A stretch of DNA of 64,000 bases from Basidiobolus meristosporus CBS 931.73 (lineage: Eukaryota; Basidiobolomycota; Basidiobolomycetes; Basidiobolales; Basidiobolaceae): contig MCFE01000063.1 in assembly GCA_002104905.1 (NCBI GenBank), positions 124,001 through 188,000 of the forward strand, written 5' to 3'. Every line of letters begins with the position of its first letter. The stretch's first letter is position 1. The notes below the pieces were generated by a model that saw nothing but the letters and a program-made list of their open reading frames with translations, was not told where the DNA came from and ran no database searches. Of the stretch, positions 12,175 to 22,529 are shown piece after piece. Position numbers and translations under genes: made by a program.

Positions 12175-13209
12175 TTAAACATCTCTTCCGAATAAGAGGA
12201 ACCCACGGCTTCGAGACTCGGTCTCTTGAGGTTGACTGGGCGCGCTGTGGGTGCTCATGAAGCTTTCAATCCACGTCTTGCGTGCAGATACCCTTGCAAA
12301 TCCCTATAATTTGTCAGCTCAAGTAAATAAAAGATAGACGTATTGAAACCTTACCGAAGGGATTCCAGGCTCGCAATTTCGAGTAAAACTAGTTATGCCC
12401 ACCAAAATAGGTGCATTTCTATCATTCATCTGGACTAAGGGACCCCCACTGTCGCCAAAGCAAATGTCTAAAGTAGAGCCATGTTATCATACGTGTCGCA
12501 TTATGCAATAGGGCGCTTGACTATAGTTACTTTCATCTCCCTCATCAGTACCAGCGCATAGCTCAACACGCGGGTCAAAACCACCTAAATAAGATTCACA
12601 TTTTCTAGCATGGAGTATCTGCAAATTGGCTTGCTGAAGAGTTTCTGCCGGTTGTTGTTCCTTCATTCTACCCCAGCCTAAAGCACGAACCCAGGTTCCA
12701 GATGCTGAGGCCCTTCCATCATCCAACACCACCTGGGAGTCGTAAGGGGATGGATTATTCAGCTTCAGAACGGCATCTTGTGGAGAATAAATGATTGTTA
12801 ACATGTTGGCGGCTCACCTAACATCAGCCTAACATAGTTACTTACAGTCATTTACTAATTTATTTCGATCCCATTCTGGGTGAATGTTAATTGCTCGAAC
12901 ACCAGCTACAAAGCCATTTTCTTCGCGCGCGGAGCGAGTTCTGTTATGACGATGTAGCTGGACCATGACAACCTGGGGGGATGTTGCCATGTCCACGCAA
13001 TGAGCAGCGGTTAGAATGGTTTCTCTATCCAACAAAGTGCCACCACAGAAGGTAGCCTGTGTTTGGGATGTTCGAGTATAAATCATTGCCATCCAAGGGT
13101 AACTATAGGGCGGGTATACCTCCGACCCACCAAAAATCCCAGAGTTAGGACGCGTGAATGGGAAAGATTCACTACATAAACCCATCATTAGAAGAGTGAG
13201 AATCCTCAT
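12175..13209 (-). CDS. Secreted trypsin-fold (S1) serine protease A, Asn at pocket base
   Basis: Exons are 13209-12846, 12776-12531, 12467-12355 and 12303-12175, giving 283 aa. A signal peptide (start MRILTLLMMGLCSES) precedes the mature-type N-terminus IFGGSE. The catalytic triad is present: His70 in LTAAHC, Asp121 in NDYAVLKL, and Ser210 in CFGDSGGPL. Family knowledge: S1A proteases take P1 specificity from residue 189 (chymotrypsin numbering), six before the catalytic Ser. Here that position reads Asn rather than trypsin's Asp, and the 214-216 strand reads SFT, so tryptic (Lys/Arg) specificity is unlikely. A Ser/Arg-rich tail of about 25 aa follows the domain. The gene is a paralogue of the protease at 16598-17544, with two shared intron positions plus an extra one near the end (IPS/GFARV). 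Confidence 0.9.
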
Positions 13210-13287
13210 GTGTATGATTAAAATGAGGGTTGGTAGGTGAGCCTTTGGTGGGTGAGAAGTGAGTATTCTTTGGTTAGACCGGCTTGG

Positions 13288-13294
13288 ATTTATA
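13288..13294 (-). promoter_or_regulatory. TATA box of S1 protease A
   Basis: TATAAAT on the minus strand begins 85 bases upstream of the ATG at 13209. The paralogous protease B has its TATA at exactly the same distance. Confidence 0.6.
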
Positions 13295-13930
13295 GGGTTT
13301 CTAGAATGCTCGCTATAATGAACATTCAAGGAGTATCAGAATATATCTAGATATACGTACACTGGATCTCTTATTCCACGCAGATAGGTTAAATCTTCCG
13401 ACCGGCGCTTGTTCTCAACAGCATTCCCAACTCTAATCTAGGGTTTTGCATTGCGCAACAATTCTGAATAACATGTAATCAATGCTATTTATCATCTAAT
13501 AGTTGTGCACTGGCATGTGTATACATTAATATCTGGCTGATGATCTTGGATCGATAGGCCATTTGATTGTTGGCTTCTCATTTTGCCAGGTCACTTCAAG
13601 TGTTGGAATGATAGAGATAATCATAGTTGTCTGATTGTTTCAAGAAATAATCAACAATGAGTTTCAATACAAATGGTGCGATATTGTGCCAAAAGCCAGA
13701 AAATGACAGTTATATAGCAATAGTCAACCATCTTTTTAGCACTGACTTACGGTCTGACATCAGATCTGACGAGGAACTATACTGTGCATGAATAAGATAG
13801 GGTTGTGTAGTGACCGCTTTATATATCATTGGAAAGTTGGTATGGATTATTGAGGCAGATCGGAAGTCACGAATAAAATTAAATGTGTAGTGCGCAGCTG
13901 CCTGTAGTGCGATGCCCTTTGTGAAGTCCA
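13295..13930. other. Intergenic, no confident gene
   Basis: This lies upstream of protease A and downstream of the small membrane-protein ORF. A minus-strand frame (13931-13710) begins with an ATG overlapping the stop of that ORF (TAATG), but it has no recognisable domain and may simply be 3' UTR. Confidence 0.35.
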
Positions 13931-14140
13931 TTAGTCAATTTGTCCTTTGAGGTAACAGTCGATTGCCACATAACTGCAAACCAGGAGGCCGATAACGAGC
14001 GCAATATTCATAGCTTTGCCATAATCGAAGTCTCGGGGAATCATTTGAGATGGCTCGTTGGGCTCTTCACATGGTACATTCTCGTAATCAACATCGACGA
14101 TGGCAGACTTTTTGGCTTGGTTGTTCGTATGTGCGGTCAT
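13931..14140 (-). CDS. Small single-pass membrane protein, 69 aa, unknown
   Basis: A 69-codon frame begins at ATG 14140. An in-frame ATG at 14179 exists, but it lies too close to the TATA element at 14187-14195 to be inside the transcript. The first 45 residues are polar and acidic (VDVDYENVPCEEPNEP). They are followed by one clear transmembrane segment (MNIALVIGLLVCSYVAIDCYL) near the C-terminus, so the protein looks tail-anchored. No family is recognised. The size and topology resemble small subunits of organellar or ER complexes, but no motif supports a choice. Confidence 0.45.
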   Translation of the reverse strand: MTAHTNNQAKKSAIVDVDYENVPCEEPNEPSQMIPRDFDYGKAMNIALVIGLLVCSYVAIDCYLKGQID

Positions 14141-14186
14141 AGTGGACAAGAGGTGGTGAATCCTTGATGGTATTACCAATATGCTC

Positions 14187-14195
14187 TTTTATATA
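14187..14195 (-). promoter_or_regulatory. TATA box of small membrane-protein gene
   Basis: CTATATAAAAG reads on the minus strand about 50 bases before the ATG at 14140. Confidence 0.45.
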
Positions 14196-15915
14196 GGCTT
14201 AACACTTGCTCATGACACCGAGTAACCAGTCTCTCCCACCTCAGATTTCTATGAACATTCTTCAATAAATTTAATTTAACTAATTTGGGCCGATTTCGAG
14301 AATGTTTGATTGACGACTAATGGCACGGCATGGTTGGTTTATTAAATAGCAAAGCCATTGAAATTCACAGCTATACCATGGGATTTTGAGTGCTGAGATT
14401 TAGAGGCTGTATGGACAAGCAAATACCCGTCTATTTTCCTATTTGTGCGCACTAGATCCTTCTTTTGGCACCACCATTTTACTTAGTACAAAAGAAACTA
14501 CAGTGTCTGATCTAATTCGTAAGGCACTCCAGAGAGTGATGGCTTGGGAGGCACATGATCTGACTGCTTGAACAGCAATGTATACATTGATTTCTCATTG
14601 AAGTCTCCAGAACTCGCCTGTATATGAAGAACATTCTCATCTTTGGCACATCCTGTACCTGACTTACCCACCACCGATTACCATTGTCATGATGGTGGGA
14701 AGAGTATATGTGTTAGAAAAAGCACGCTACCATCCATACCAACACCCCTATATACTTGCTCTTGTGTAAGAGCAATCCATGAAACGCTTTAGAGCATGCA
14801 TTACAGGGTAACCAGGAATTGCTCAATGTTGATCAAACTATAAAATCGGTTGCTGCTTGAATGCAACTAATCTACACCAACATTGAAGCTTTTTTAAGCG
14901 AGAAAGATGACCGTATGGTACTTAAACAATATTCACTGTTTACGACAGGAAATATACAACCACTAATGGCATGGGTGCTTTGGTGCCAATGTGATCTAAA
15001 CTAAACTGACTATCCCACGTATGACAAACTTGTTAATTAACTACTCATTATTTCGCTCATGTAATGACCAAGGGCGTGCCAAAGCTTTGGCTCTCATGGT
15101 AGATCCTGGCGGTATCATAAATACGTAAGCAATTGTCCCTCGTATACACATATTATTGGATCGCAATTATGTGAAAATCCTTTCACCACTATGCTGTACA
15201 CTGTAGAGTGCTATAGATTTTTCGTACACGCAGGAAGGATTTCTTTCTCATTTATTATGGATATTCAGTGAAGATTTGAGAGATTCTGATTCGTAAACAC
15301 TGCCTCTGGTCAGGCGCCTTATTGATCGAAAAAAGCCGAGTTCTCCAAACTGATTGCCGCTCAAGTTTCGATTTAAACCAATGGGGCGCTAGAAGTGGAT
15401 TGCTGCAGTCAATATATACATATCGCACAATGTACTTTGCCAATATAGATTGTGGTATCACACTGTCCGGTAATATTCAATTTGGACTATGGTTAAACTG
15501 AGGGTAGTATATTTCCGACTCGACTAAGCTTATCAGCAAAAGTAGAGCATTGTTTCTCCATAAGGAAGGTGGGTTTCCATCATGAGTCAGTGTGTACTTT
15601 TAAAGGATCCAATTAGACGTTATGTGGGGCTCGGGCAGATTATGGGGAATGGCTGTTGACTAAGATAAGCAACTATGATGATTATATGATCAGCTGTGAT
15701 CCTGGGAGGAAAAAAATTGGAGATGGCAGAGAAAAGGAAATGCTGGGGAAGAGTGGACGGGTACAAAAGTGTACTAAACGAGTAAAATTGCTGGTTTGTT
15801 CTTCGTTACCCAACCAAACCGTACATTCATTTGGTATGTTCAGTGTATTGTCGACTTTTGTTATTACATTATTAACCGCATCTTATTCTCTCCCTTCCGT
15901 ACGAGAAGTCTGGAA
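14196..15915. other. Intergenic region upstream of COX4/5 gene
   Basis: About 1.7 kb in which no gene was recognised. The last 130 bases are pyrimidine-rich and open in the COX4/5 frame, and probably form its 5' leader. Confidence 0.4.
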
Positions 15916-16395
15916 ATGTTTGCCCGCCTGATCACTGTGAACGCTAAGAGAGCCCTTGCTCGCTCCGCCTCTACAACTTCCACCCCAGCTTTGGCCAACA
16001 TCCGTAGCTCTTGGAAAACCATGGCCCAAGAGGAGAAGGTCAATTTATACAACCACCTTTTGGAGGCTCAAAAAGGTGACTGGAAGGCTTTGAGTCTCGA
16101 TCAGCAACGTGCTGCCTACTGGCTTTCTTTCGGCCCCCATGGTGTTCGTAAGGCACCCTTGGAAAAGGGTGATGGTAAGAAGGTATTCGGTGGAGTGGTG
16201 GCAGTTATTGGTATCTCTGCTGGTCTCTTTTACCTCATCCGCCTTGCTGGCCAACCCACTCCCCACACCTTCACCAAGGAGTGGCAAGAGGCTACCAACG
16301 AGAAGATGAAGGAGCAAAAGTCCAACCCTATCACTGGTATTTCTTCTGAGGACTACAATGGCAAGGGTTACCTTAGCTTCACCAAGGAGGAATAG
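15916..16395 (+). CDS. Cytochrome c oxidase subunit IV (fungal Cox5), mitochondrial
   Basis: An intronless 159-aa frame. A mitochondrial presequence (MFARLITVNAKRALARSAS) leads into the COX IV fold: SSWKTMAQEEKVNLYNHLLE, QKGDWKALSLDQQRAAYWLS, then FGPHGVRKAP. One transmembrane helix follows (VFGGVVAVIGISAGLFYLI). The C-terminal intermembrane-space part includes HTFTKEWQEATNEKMKEQ and ends KGYLSFTKEE. The subunit is nuclear-encoded and stabilises Cox1 and regulates complex IV in the inner membrane. The frame stays open upstream, but ATG 15916 gives the family's normal length and a proper presequence. Its lack of introns contrasts with most neighbours. Confidence 0.95.
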   Translation: MFARLITVNAKRALARSASTTSTPALANIRSSWKTMAQEEKVNLYNHLLEAQKGDWKALSLDQQRAAYWLSFGPHGVRKAPLEKGDGKKVFGGVVAVIGISAGLFYLIRLAGQPTPHTFTKEWQEATNEKMKEQKSNPITGISSEDYNGKGYLSFTKEE

Positions 16396-16597
16396 ATATC
16401 AATTCGAGTTTATTTGAACATTCCATTTTCTTGCATCTGCTATATATTTCCCACAACATTCATGAGCACTTCTATTATTTAAGCATAGAATAGTTCCATT
16501 TCAAGTGAATTAAAATTTGAGAACAGCTTTAATACACCCGATGTATTCTTTAGAATTATAGTAATCTAATTTATTGTGGGCTTTACCTTCTTAATAT

Positions 16598-17544
16598 TCA
16601 GGGGTTATCTGAGTTTTCGTTGTCGGCTTGCTTCATGAACTGGGATATCCATGCCTCTTTGACATCGATTCTGGCAAAGACTGCAGGAATCGCTGGATTG
16701 CAACTTGCTCCGTAGCTGGTGGTTCCCACAAGGACTGGCCCATTCTTCGTCATGGTTATTAATGGGCCGCCCGAGTCACCAAAACAAACATCTGTTTACA
16801 GTCCATGCAAGGTCAATATTATGGTATTTCTGATGAAAGCTGAGGCTACATACTCTTTCCACCACCTTTAGTACCAACGCATATGGCCACATGTGGATCG
16901 AAAGTGGGTAATTGCTTGGAGTATTCTGACAAGCATTTCCCACCAGAGAAGACCTCCAGATCTACCTGCTGTAGGGTTTGCGTATGCCGTAGCTCTGAAT
17001 TTAAACCCCACCCCATAGCACGTACAACCAAGCCTGGACGAAGTGTCTCTCCAGCATCAAGACTGATGCTTGCAGGCACATGGGTAGGCCTGGCTAACTT
17101 CAATATGGCCACTACAAAACAATGATTGAGTACGATCTCAATTGACTTCTGAACTCCGAAGGATTCACTACCATCGTTAGTCAAAGTCCTCATATTCCAA
17201 TCAGGGTGCAGATATATATCACTGACTCCCACCACATCCCCATCCTCTTCTTCAGCAGTTCGTGATAAATTGTGTCGTCTGATGTGAGCCAATATGGCCG
17301 ATGGGAGAATGGGTTTGGCGAAACAGTGGGCAGCGGTAAGGATGGTGTCTTGGTCGATTAAAGTCCCACCACAAAGCCCCTGTGGTTCTCCGAACCCGGC
17401 GGATCGTATGTAAAGAAAGGTCATCCATGGGTATGAAAAAGGTGGGCTCACCTCGGTGCCCCCGAATATGTGTAATTGTGGTGACCGGTGCGGTGCTCCA
17501 TTGATTTGCGATATACAAAAGATCAGAAAAGCTAACTTCAGCAT
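16598..17544 (-). CDS. Secreted trypsin-fold (S1) serine protease B, Asn at pocket base
   Basis: Exons are 17544-17172, 17111-16854 and 16791-16598, giving 274 aa. A signal peptide (MLKLAFLIFCISQINGAP) precedes IFGGTE. The triad is His73 (LTAAHC), Asp124 (NDVAILKL) and Ser217 (CFGDSGGPL). As in protease A, the position equivalent to Asp189 of trypsin is Asn, reading NVCFGDSGG across the last intron, and the SYG strand is kept at 214-216. The pocket is therefore polar but uncharged. The first intron is 60 bases and has no in-frame stop, so retention would insert 20 residues next to the catalytic Asp. The final exon lacks the extra intron found in protease A. Extracellular protein digestion is the expected role, with the P1 preference unknown. 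Confidence 0.9.
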
Positions 17545-18143
17545 TGAAACCGTTATTCAGATGCTTGCTATGGAATTGGTGGACGCGATACAAGAAACAT
17601 CGAGTTAACATACGACTCTAGCTTTTATAATTCTGGCCTACCGGTCCAAGCATAATCGTAATTATGGCTCAGCAAGTCACAATGATTGGAACAAATATAA
17701 TCCGAACAATCTGAGCGTAAGCTTAGAAATTTATGGGAAATTCGTGGCTGCCATATTAAGCAAATTCCGATGGGCTAGGAGTTCAGCAGCTTCTAGTACT
17801 TGGTGTGGAGAATGACATCACATTATGAGCTTTTCACAATGCTGAATATAGAGCCAATGGTTTATCCGATGATTCTACAAATAAGCGATCTGGCCTATTG
17901 TTGACAAAATACTGATGTTCGGGATTGAGAACGCCACGGTTACAATCCAGCAAAATATGAGCAGTTCATCATTACCATTTTATAGTGGATACATGCTAAC
18001 GAATTGGCAACGAATACAATGCATCCTGGTTTGAAGGTGTTGAGGTCAACATCAATGAAGGCTATTCCGGGATAGGTATCAATAGGCGATGCCCAAATAA
18101 CACATTTTTTGTTCCTTGCAAGGCTGGTTCAACAAAGGCACGT
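17545..18143. other. Intergenic, protease B promoter
   Basis: This holds the TATA element of protease B (17623-17629) and AT-rich sequence up to the 3' end of the p24 gene. No gene was seen. Confidence 0.4.
17623..17629 (-). promoter_or_regulatory. TATA box of S1 protease B
   Basis: TATAAAA on the minus strand begins 85 bases before the ATG at 17544, the same spacing as in protease A. Confidence 0.6.
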
Positions 18144-18867
18144 TTATATATGGCCTTTCTTGTTAGTCGAGAATAGCTTGCGAATTGCGAACACTTGAAA
18201 TGAGGCTATGCCAACTATAAGTGCACACTCCAAGAGTGAATACCAGAAAACTCGGCTTTCGGTAGATCTCACAGTTGCAAAATTTCTATTTTCACGCGTG
18301 CGGAAATATTTCAGCAGATGATTAATGCTATACAAGGATCCTCCTATTCTAGTGATAGATTCTTCGGTTGGATTGGTGTGATGTTCTTCCAAAGCTTGCC
18401 TGTGAGGTAGTAGAGCCTTGGCTTCTTTCTCAACACTTATATTGAAATCAACCAATTTCTCAGCAAAAGTGGACATCCCATTACTAAAGCAGAAGGTGTA
18501 TTCCCCAACTTCGTTGCCAGTGAATAACATGTCAACCTGACGCTCTTTTTCACCCTTTGCGATTATACGTGATCTAGGATCTGTAATCTCATAATCAATA
18601 TCAAAATTCCCACCAGTTTGTACCTAAAGAAACAGTGGCTTAGTTTAACTTGGATCCGGACAGTACAAGAGTATAGCAGATATATGAATAGCTTACAGCA
18701 AAGTAGAAATACACCTTCTTCCCTTGCTCATCAACCCAAGCAAAAAAGCAGGACCTATCGTTGGCTGGTACCCAATAAGTCAACGATGTTCCTTCCGCTG
18801 TATATGTTGACAATAACAGAGTGATATAGGCTGTCAGTTGAGTTACAAGAGCGATGAAACACTTCAT
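18144..18867 (-). CDS. p24 family cargo receptor (emp24/gp25L)
   Basis: Exons are 18867-18697 and 18623-18144, giving 216 aa. A signal peptide is followed by the GOLD domain (LTYWVPANDRSCFFAWVDEQ, KKVYFYFAVQTGGNFDIDYE, EVGEYTFCFSNGMSTFAEKL with the paired cysteines). A coiled-coil stretch (EKEAKALLPHRQALEEHH) comes next. The C-terminal membrane helix (VFWYSLLECALIVGIASFQV) follows RSTESR, and the short cytosolic tail is FAIRKLFSTNKKGHI. p24 proteins cycle between ER and Golgi in COPII/COPI vesicles and select GPI-anchored and other cargo. The tail has the aromatic residue and a dibasic pair, but not a perfect KKXX end. It is most like the fungal Erp1/Erp2-type (gamma/alpha) proteins. The subfamily is uncertain. 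Confidence 0.92.
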
Positions 18868-19393
18868 GGTATAGAAGGCTTGTAGATAATACTCAATTGG
18901 CAGTTTTACTCACACCCTATGGTTAAAATACGATAGTGAAACCAAGAATTGGTGTATTTGCCAAACACCAACATCCACAACGAGCGAAGTGCTCGCAGTT
19001 CTTACATGTACACATAGGATTGGTTCATTCCTCCAGGCATGTGAATATTACAAAGTCATCAACCATCGGCATATAAGGCTCTGATCAGGCTATGTGCAAG
19101 AAATATTGGATGCTGGCTGCAGCAACGAAATTCATATTCAAGCCATGGCAGCCAGTGTAATTAATATCTACATGATATAAGGAGAAAATCTGTATTCAGC
19201 TCCTTGCATTTTATCGGGGTCTAGCAGGAGTGTGGTTAATACAGTGTACCACCTACCTATTCATATTTCCATTATCGAAGACAGGTTACCGGGGACACAG
19301 CATGGAATCATCAAGGTTGGATGAATTAATGATGTTTATTCTACTATGAGGCTAGCCATTTGAAGAATATGAATGATAACTTGGTGCTAATGA
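18868..19393. other. Intergenic, no gene seen
   Basis: This 525-base gap should hold the p24 promoter. No TATA box, repeat or RNA gene stands out. Confidence 0.4.
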
Positions 19394-19987
19394 TTATTCA
19401 ACTTTACGCCAACAATCTACATTGAACGAGAATTCCTCAGATATTGAGCGGGCAAATCTAGCGAAGAATGAGTCTTTTAAGAATCCCCAAACATATGGAT
19501 TCCTCTTGGAGACTCCATAGGCGGTGCGTTCTTCTATTAGGCAGCCGCTTTGTGTTTGACTACTTTCAAACGCCTCGCAAGAAAAGTCTCTTGATTGTGA
19601 TAATCTCCATAAATGTGCACCTTCACCACCAATTCTCCCCCATTGTTGTTTGCAGAGCGTAGCGTTCCCTTCTTTTGGATATTTCTCCATGACGAAAGGG
19701 CAGGTCGTAAGCATACAATGGCGAAATTGTTCTTCGCAGAGTAGTTTGGTTGCTCCGCAAGTTTCATAGCATTTGTCCTTGAGCTCACAACATGAAGAGT
19801 ATAAGCCACCATAGGAAACGCGTATCTTGGTGCAGCCGGCTCCTTCTATATAGTCTGGTAATGTTTTCTGTGGGCACAATAGTGGTGGAACTGAATTTAT
19901 AGGCGGGCTCTGGTTCCATTGCGTGGAAACAAATTGAGGCTCACTTGCGCTTGCGAAGATTAAAATTAGTAGGCTTGATAATAACAT
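19394..19987 (-). CDS. Secreted group XII-like phospholipase A2 homologue, catalytic His replaced
   Basis: An intronless 197-aa frame with a signal peptide (MLLSSLLILIFASAS). The central cysteine pattern CCELKDKCYETCG, then LLCEEQFRHC, matches group XII secreted phospholipase A2, where the catalytic His and its Asp neighbour sit in CCxxHDxCYxTCG. Here the His position is Lys70, although Asp71 and the cysteines are kept, so hydrolysis by the usual His-Asp dyad should not be possible. The calcium loop region (YGGLYSS) is also not a clean GCG-type loop. Vertebrate group XIIB proteins also lack this His and are non-catalytic, which supports a binding or structural role here. The C-terminal 80 residues carry further cysteines and have no recognised motif. 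Confidence 0.75.
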   Translation of the reverse strand: MLLSSLLILIFASASEPQFVSTQWNQSPPINSVPPLLCPQKTLPDYIEGAGCTKIRVSYGGLYSSCCELKDKCYETCGATKLLCEEQFRHCMLTTCPFVMEKYPKEGNATLCKQQWGRIGGEGAHLWRLSQSRDFSCEAFESSQTQSGCLIEERTAYGVSKRNPYVWGFLKDSFFARFARSISEEFSFNVDCWRKVE

Positions 19988-21015
19988 ATTTGCTCAACTC
20001 ACAGAACTGACAATCAAAGGTTTTATACCCTTGGATCCTCACTTATCCATATGAAGTACAGTGTATAAGGTGTTATTCCCTTTACAAATCCATTTGGGTG
20101 CATGCGCTTGGAGCGGCAATGCCTACTGCAAATGTGCATAGATTGGGAAGGTACGTAATTCTATCCTGTGTTAAGCGGGGTGTGAAGATCCTCAGGTGCC
20201 AATAGTTACCCTTGAATATACATTCAGCACTGGAGAAAGATCAAATACCTGTGTAACCGAAAGTGGACTGGGATTTACTTTGATTGTTGTATATGGAGTA
20301 TATGCTAAGAGTATGGGGAGAACACGAGACGAAGCTTTTAAACAATAATTATGTGTCACGAGTGCTAATGAAATGATGATTGAATACAAGGTTCGTGATG
20401 AACCCGTCGGGCTGTGATGTATGTGCATCAACTAGGTTACCGCTAATAAGGCCAAGCTACACTCCTATGTAGCTGTTGACTGTCTATCCCAGATTGATGT
20501 ACCTCCTTGGCCTCCTCTCCATTCGACACTGTTTTCCATGTTCCTTCAATGCAAAGACCAAGCACGGACGGTGTGTGTCCGAATTCAATGCGAAGACCCT
20601 GTTATTTGATCGGCCTGCCTAGAAATAAGGGAGAGTGGTCGAGAGATTCATTGATGGATTGTCTGAGATTTGAGGAGCTTTGGGTTCGAAAAGGAGTGTG
20701 CGTGAAGCCTGATACTGCGGGCACCTATATCGATCGTGGCCAAGGGTATTTGCATAGGAACACAAGGCCACTTGAACTATGATAGATCCAAGGATGGTGC
20801 TAACAACTTCAACATGTACCTACCACGTCTATATGTTTAGCACATTGCGTTCAATTTGGTCAGACTGGAATGGAAAATCGACAAAACTCCAGAACTCGAT
20901 ATTATCGACATCCATATTCCGATAATTAAAGTACACCGACGTCACTAGTAAAAAAAACTAGATACTATAAATTTAATTAGGCCGCATAACACCTGTAGCT
21001 TTGAACTCTCAAGCA
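19988..21015. other. Divergent intergenic region of PLA2-like gene and NIF3
   Basis: A TATAAAA element on the minus strand at 20021-20027 lies about 35 bases before the PLA2-like start codon. The rest of this 1-kb region has short frames on both strands (for example 20507-20782, plus) without recognisable domains. The NIF3 promoter must lie at its right end. Confidence 0.4.
20021..20027 (-). promoter_or_regulatory. TATA box of PLA2-like gene
   Basis: TATAAAA on the minus strand is about 34-40 bases upstream of the ATG at 19987. Confidence 0.5.
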
Positions 21016-22145
21016 ATGTCTCTTCTATCACGTGTTATTCGACGCATGGAGCGTATTGCTCCGCTTTCTTTAGCCGACACCACCTGGGATAATGTCGGGC
21101 TTCTCATTGGTATTTTCTGCAGTCTTTGCATTGGAACCGGAATCGATTAATGAGATAAATTCTTGTAGAGGCGCCGTTTCCTCGCCAGGCTGCAAATCGT
21201 ATATTTCTTACCATTGATCTGACTACCCAAGTACTCGAGGAAGCTATTAAAGACGAAAAAGTTGGAGTAATCATTGCCTATCATCCACCAATCTTCCGTG
21301 GCATGAAGCGTCTCAACATGTCCGATGTTAAGCAAGCCATTGCTTTAAAATGTGCTGCCAGTGGAATTTCGGTTTATTCTCCACATTCTGCTTTGGATTC
21401 TTGTGAAGATGGAGGTATTGCTCAAACAATAATTTTCTCGAACTAGTATTAAATCACTTGCATAGTCAATGATTGGATGAGCCGCGCACTCGGAGAAGGC
21501 TCTGTCAAACCCATTACCCCACTAAAGGAGATCCCTCAAGGTATTCCTCATTTATCGAGTTGCAAGACATGTTTCTCTAACCAATTAAATGAACCATAGA
21601 TCAACCAGAAGCTGGTGTTGGCCGTCTCTTCACTTTGGATCAGCCAGCCTCTCTATCTACTCTTGTAGAGCGAATCAAGAAACATCTTAACATTGAACAT
21701 GTTCGTGTGGCCACTTCTGCCAAGCATTGCAAGCAAAATGATCAGTATCCACAGAATATTAAAACCATCGCCATCTGTGCTGGTTCTGGTAAGCGTCTAA
21801 CAAATTACAACAGATATATTCGTCGATGATTTAATTATGAATTAGGCTCTTCTGTTTTATTCCCGGCTAAGGCGGACTTATATTTCACTGGTGAAATGTC
21901 ACATCATGAGGTTTTGGCATGTGTCGAGGATAACACCAGTGTGGTTTTATGTGAGTATTCTGAGCTTCACAACATCCTGAATCTATAGACTTAATTGATT
22001 TCAAATAGGCGAGCATACCAATACCGAGCGTGGTTACTTGAGTAATGTACTTAAGCCCAGACTAGAGAAACTCTTTTCTGATGAAGACATCCAAGTCGAA
22101 ATAGTAGTTAGCCAGGTCGATGCAGATCCTTTGAAAGTCATGTAG
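21016..22145 (+). CDS. NIF3: NIF3-like protein (Ngg1-interacting factor 3 family)
   Basis: Exons are 21016-21109, 21169-21414, 21466-21540, 21600-21788, 21846-21950 and 22009-22145, giving 281 aa. Conserved NIF3 motifs are the N-terminal DTTWDNVGLLIEAPFPR, FLTIDLTTQVLEEAI, the metal-binding loop IIAYHPPIFRGMKRL, YSPHSALDSCEDGVNDWMS, KTIAICAGSGSS, and the C-terminal metal site KADLYFTGEMSHHEVL with EHTNTERGYL. The family forms ring-like assemblies with a dinuclear metal site built from these His/Asp/Glu residues. The biochemical role in fungi is not settled. The gene is compact, with five introns of 51-59 bases, all GT-AG. Confidence 0.93.
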
Positions 22146-22529
22146 ATTAGGTGGGCATTTGCTTTCCATCTACCCTTCTCCAAAATTGACTCGATAAATA
22201 TGGCGTCATTTGTTTTATGGCTGCTCCTCGAAATGAAGTTTAATCTAGTACCAATTTAGTTGTAGTATAATTGCAAATTGATCATCGGGTCAATCTCAAA
22301 ACTTGAATGTAGATTTATTAGTTGAAACGCGTGTATATTCCAAGTGGTATTCATTTCGACATATTGCAACAATACCAATCCTAGAAATCCTTGGATGAAT
22401 GCTCATGCTATGAAGGCTAGAAATATTATCAGTCCAATTTAGGGTATATTCGATCCCCAGATAAACGGACTTGTCCACGCTACCACTCAACAACTATAGT
22501 TTCCATTCTACTCGAAGATTGTTTAATGG
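22146..22529. other. Short intergenic region, NIF3 end to ALG12 start
   Basis: Tandem plus-strand genes are separated by 384 bases. A minus-strand frame at 22493-22296 has no recognisable domain. The region is taken as 3' UTR plus ALG12 promoter. Confidence 0.4.

Noticed and set aside
15796-15915. 40-residue N-terminal extension of the COX4/5 protein
   Set aside because: The frame is open, but the extension would hide a normal mitochondrial presequence and exceed the family length, so ATG 15916 was kept.
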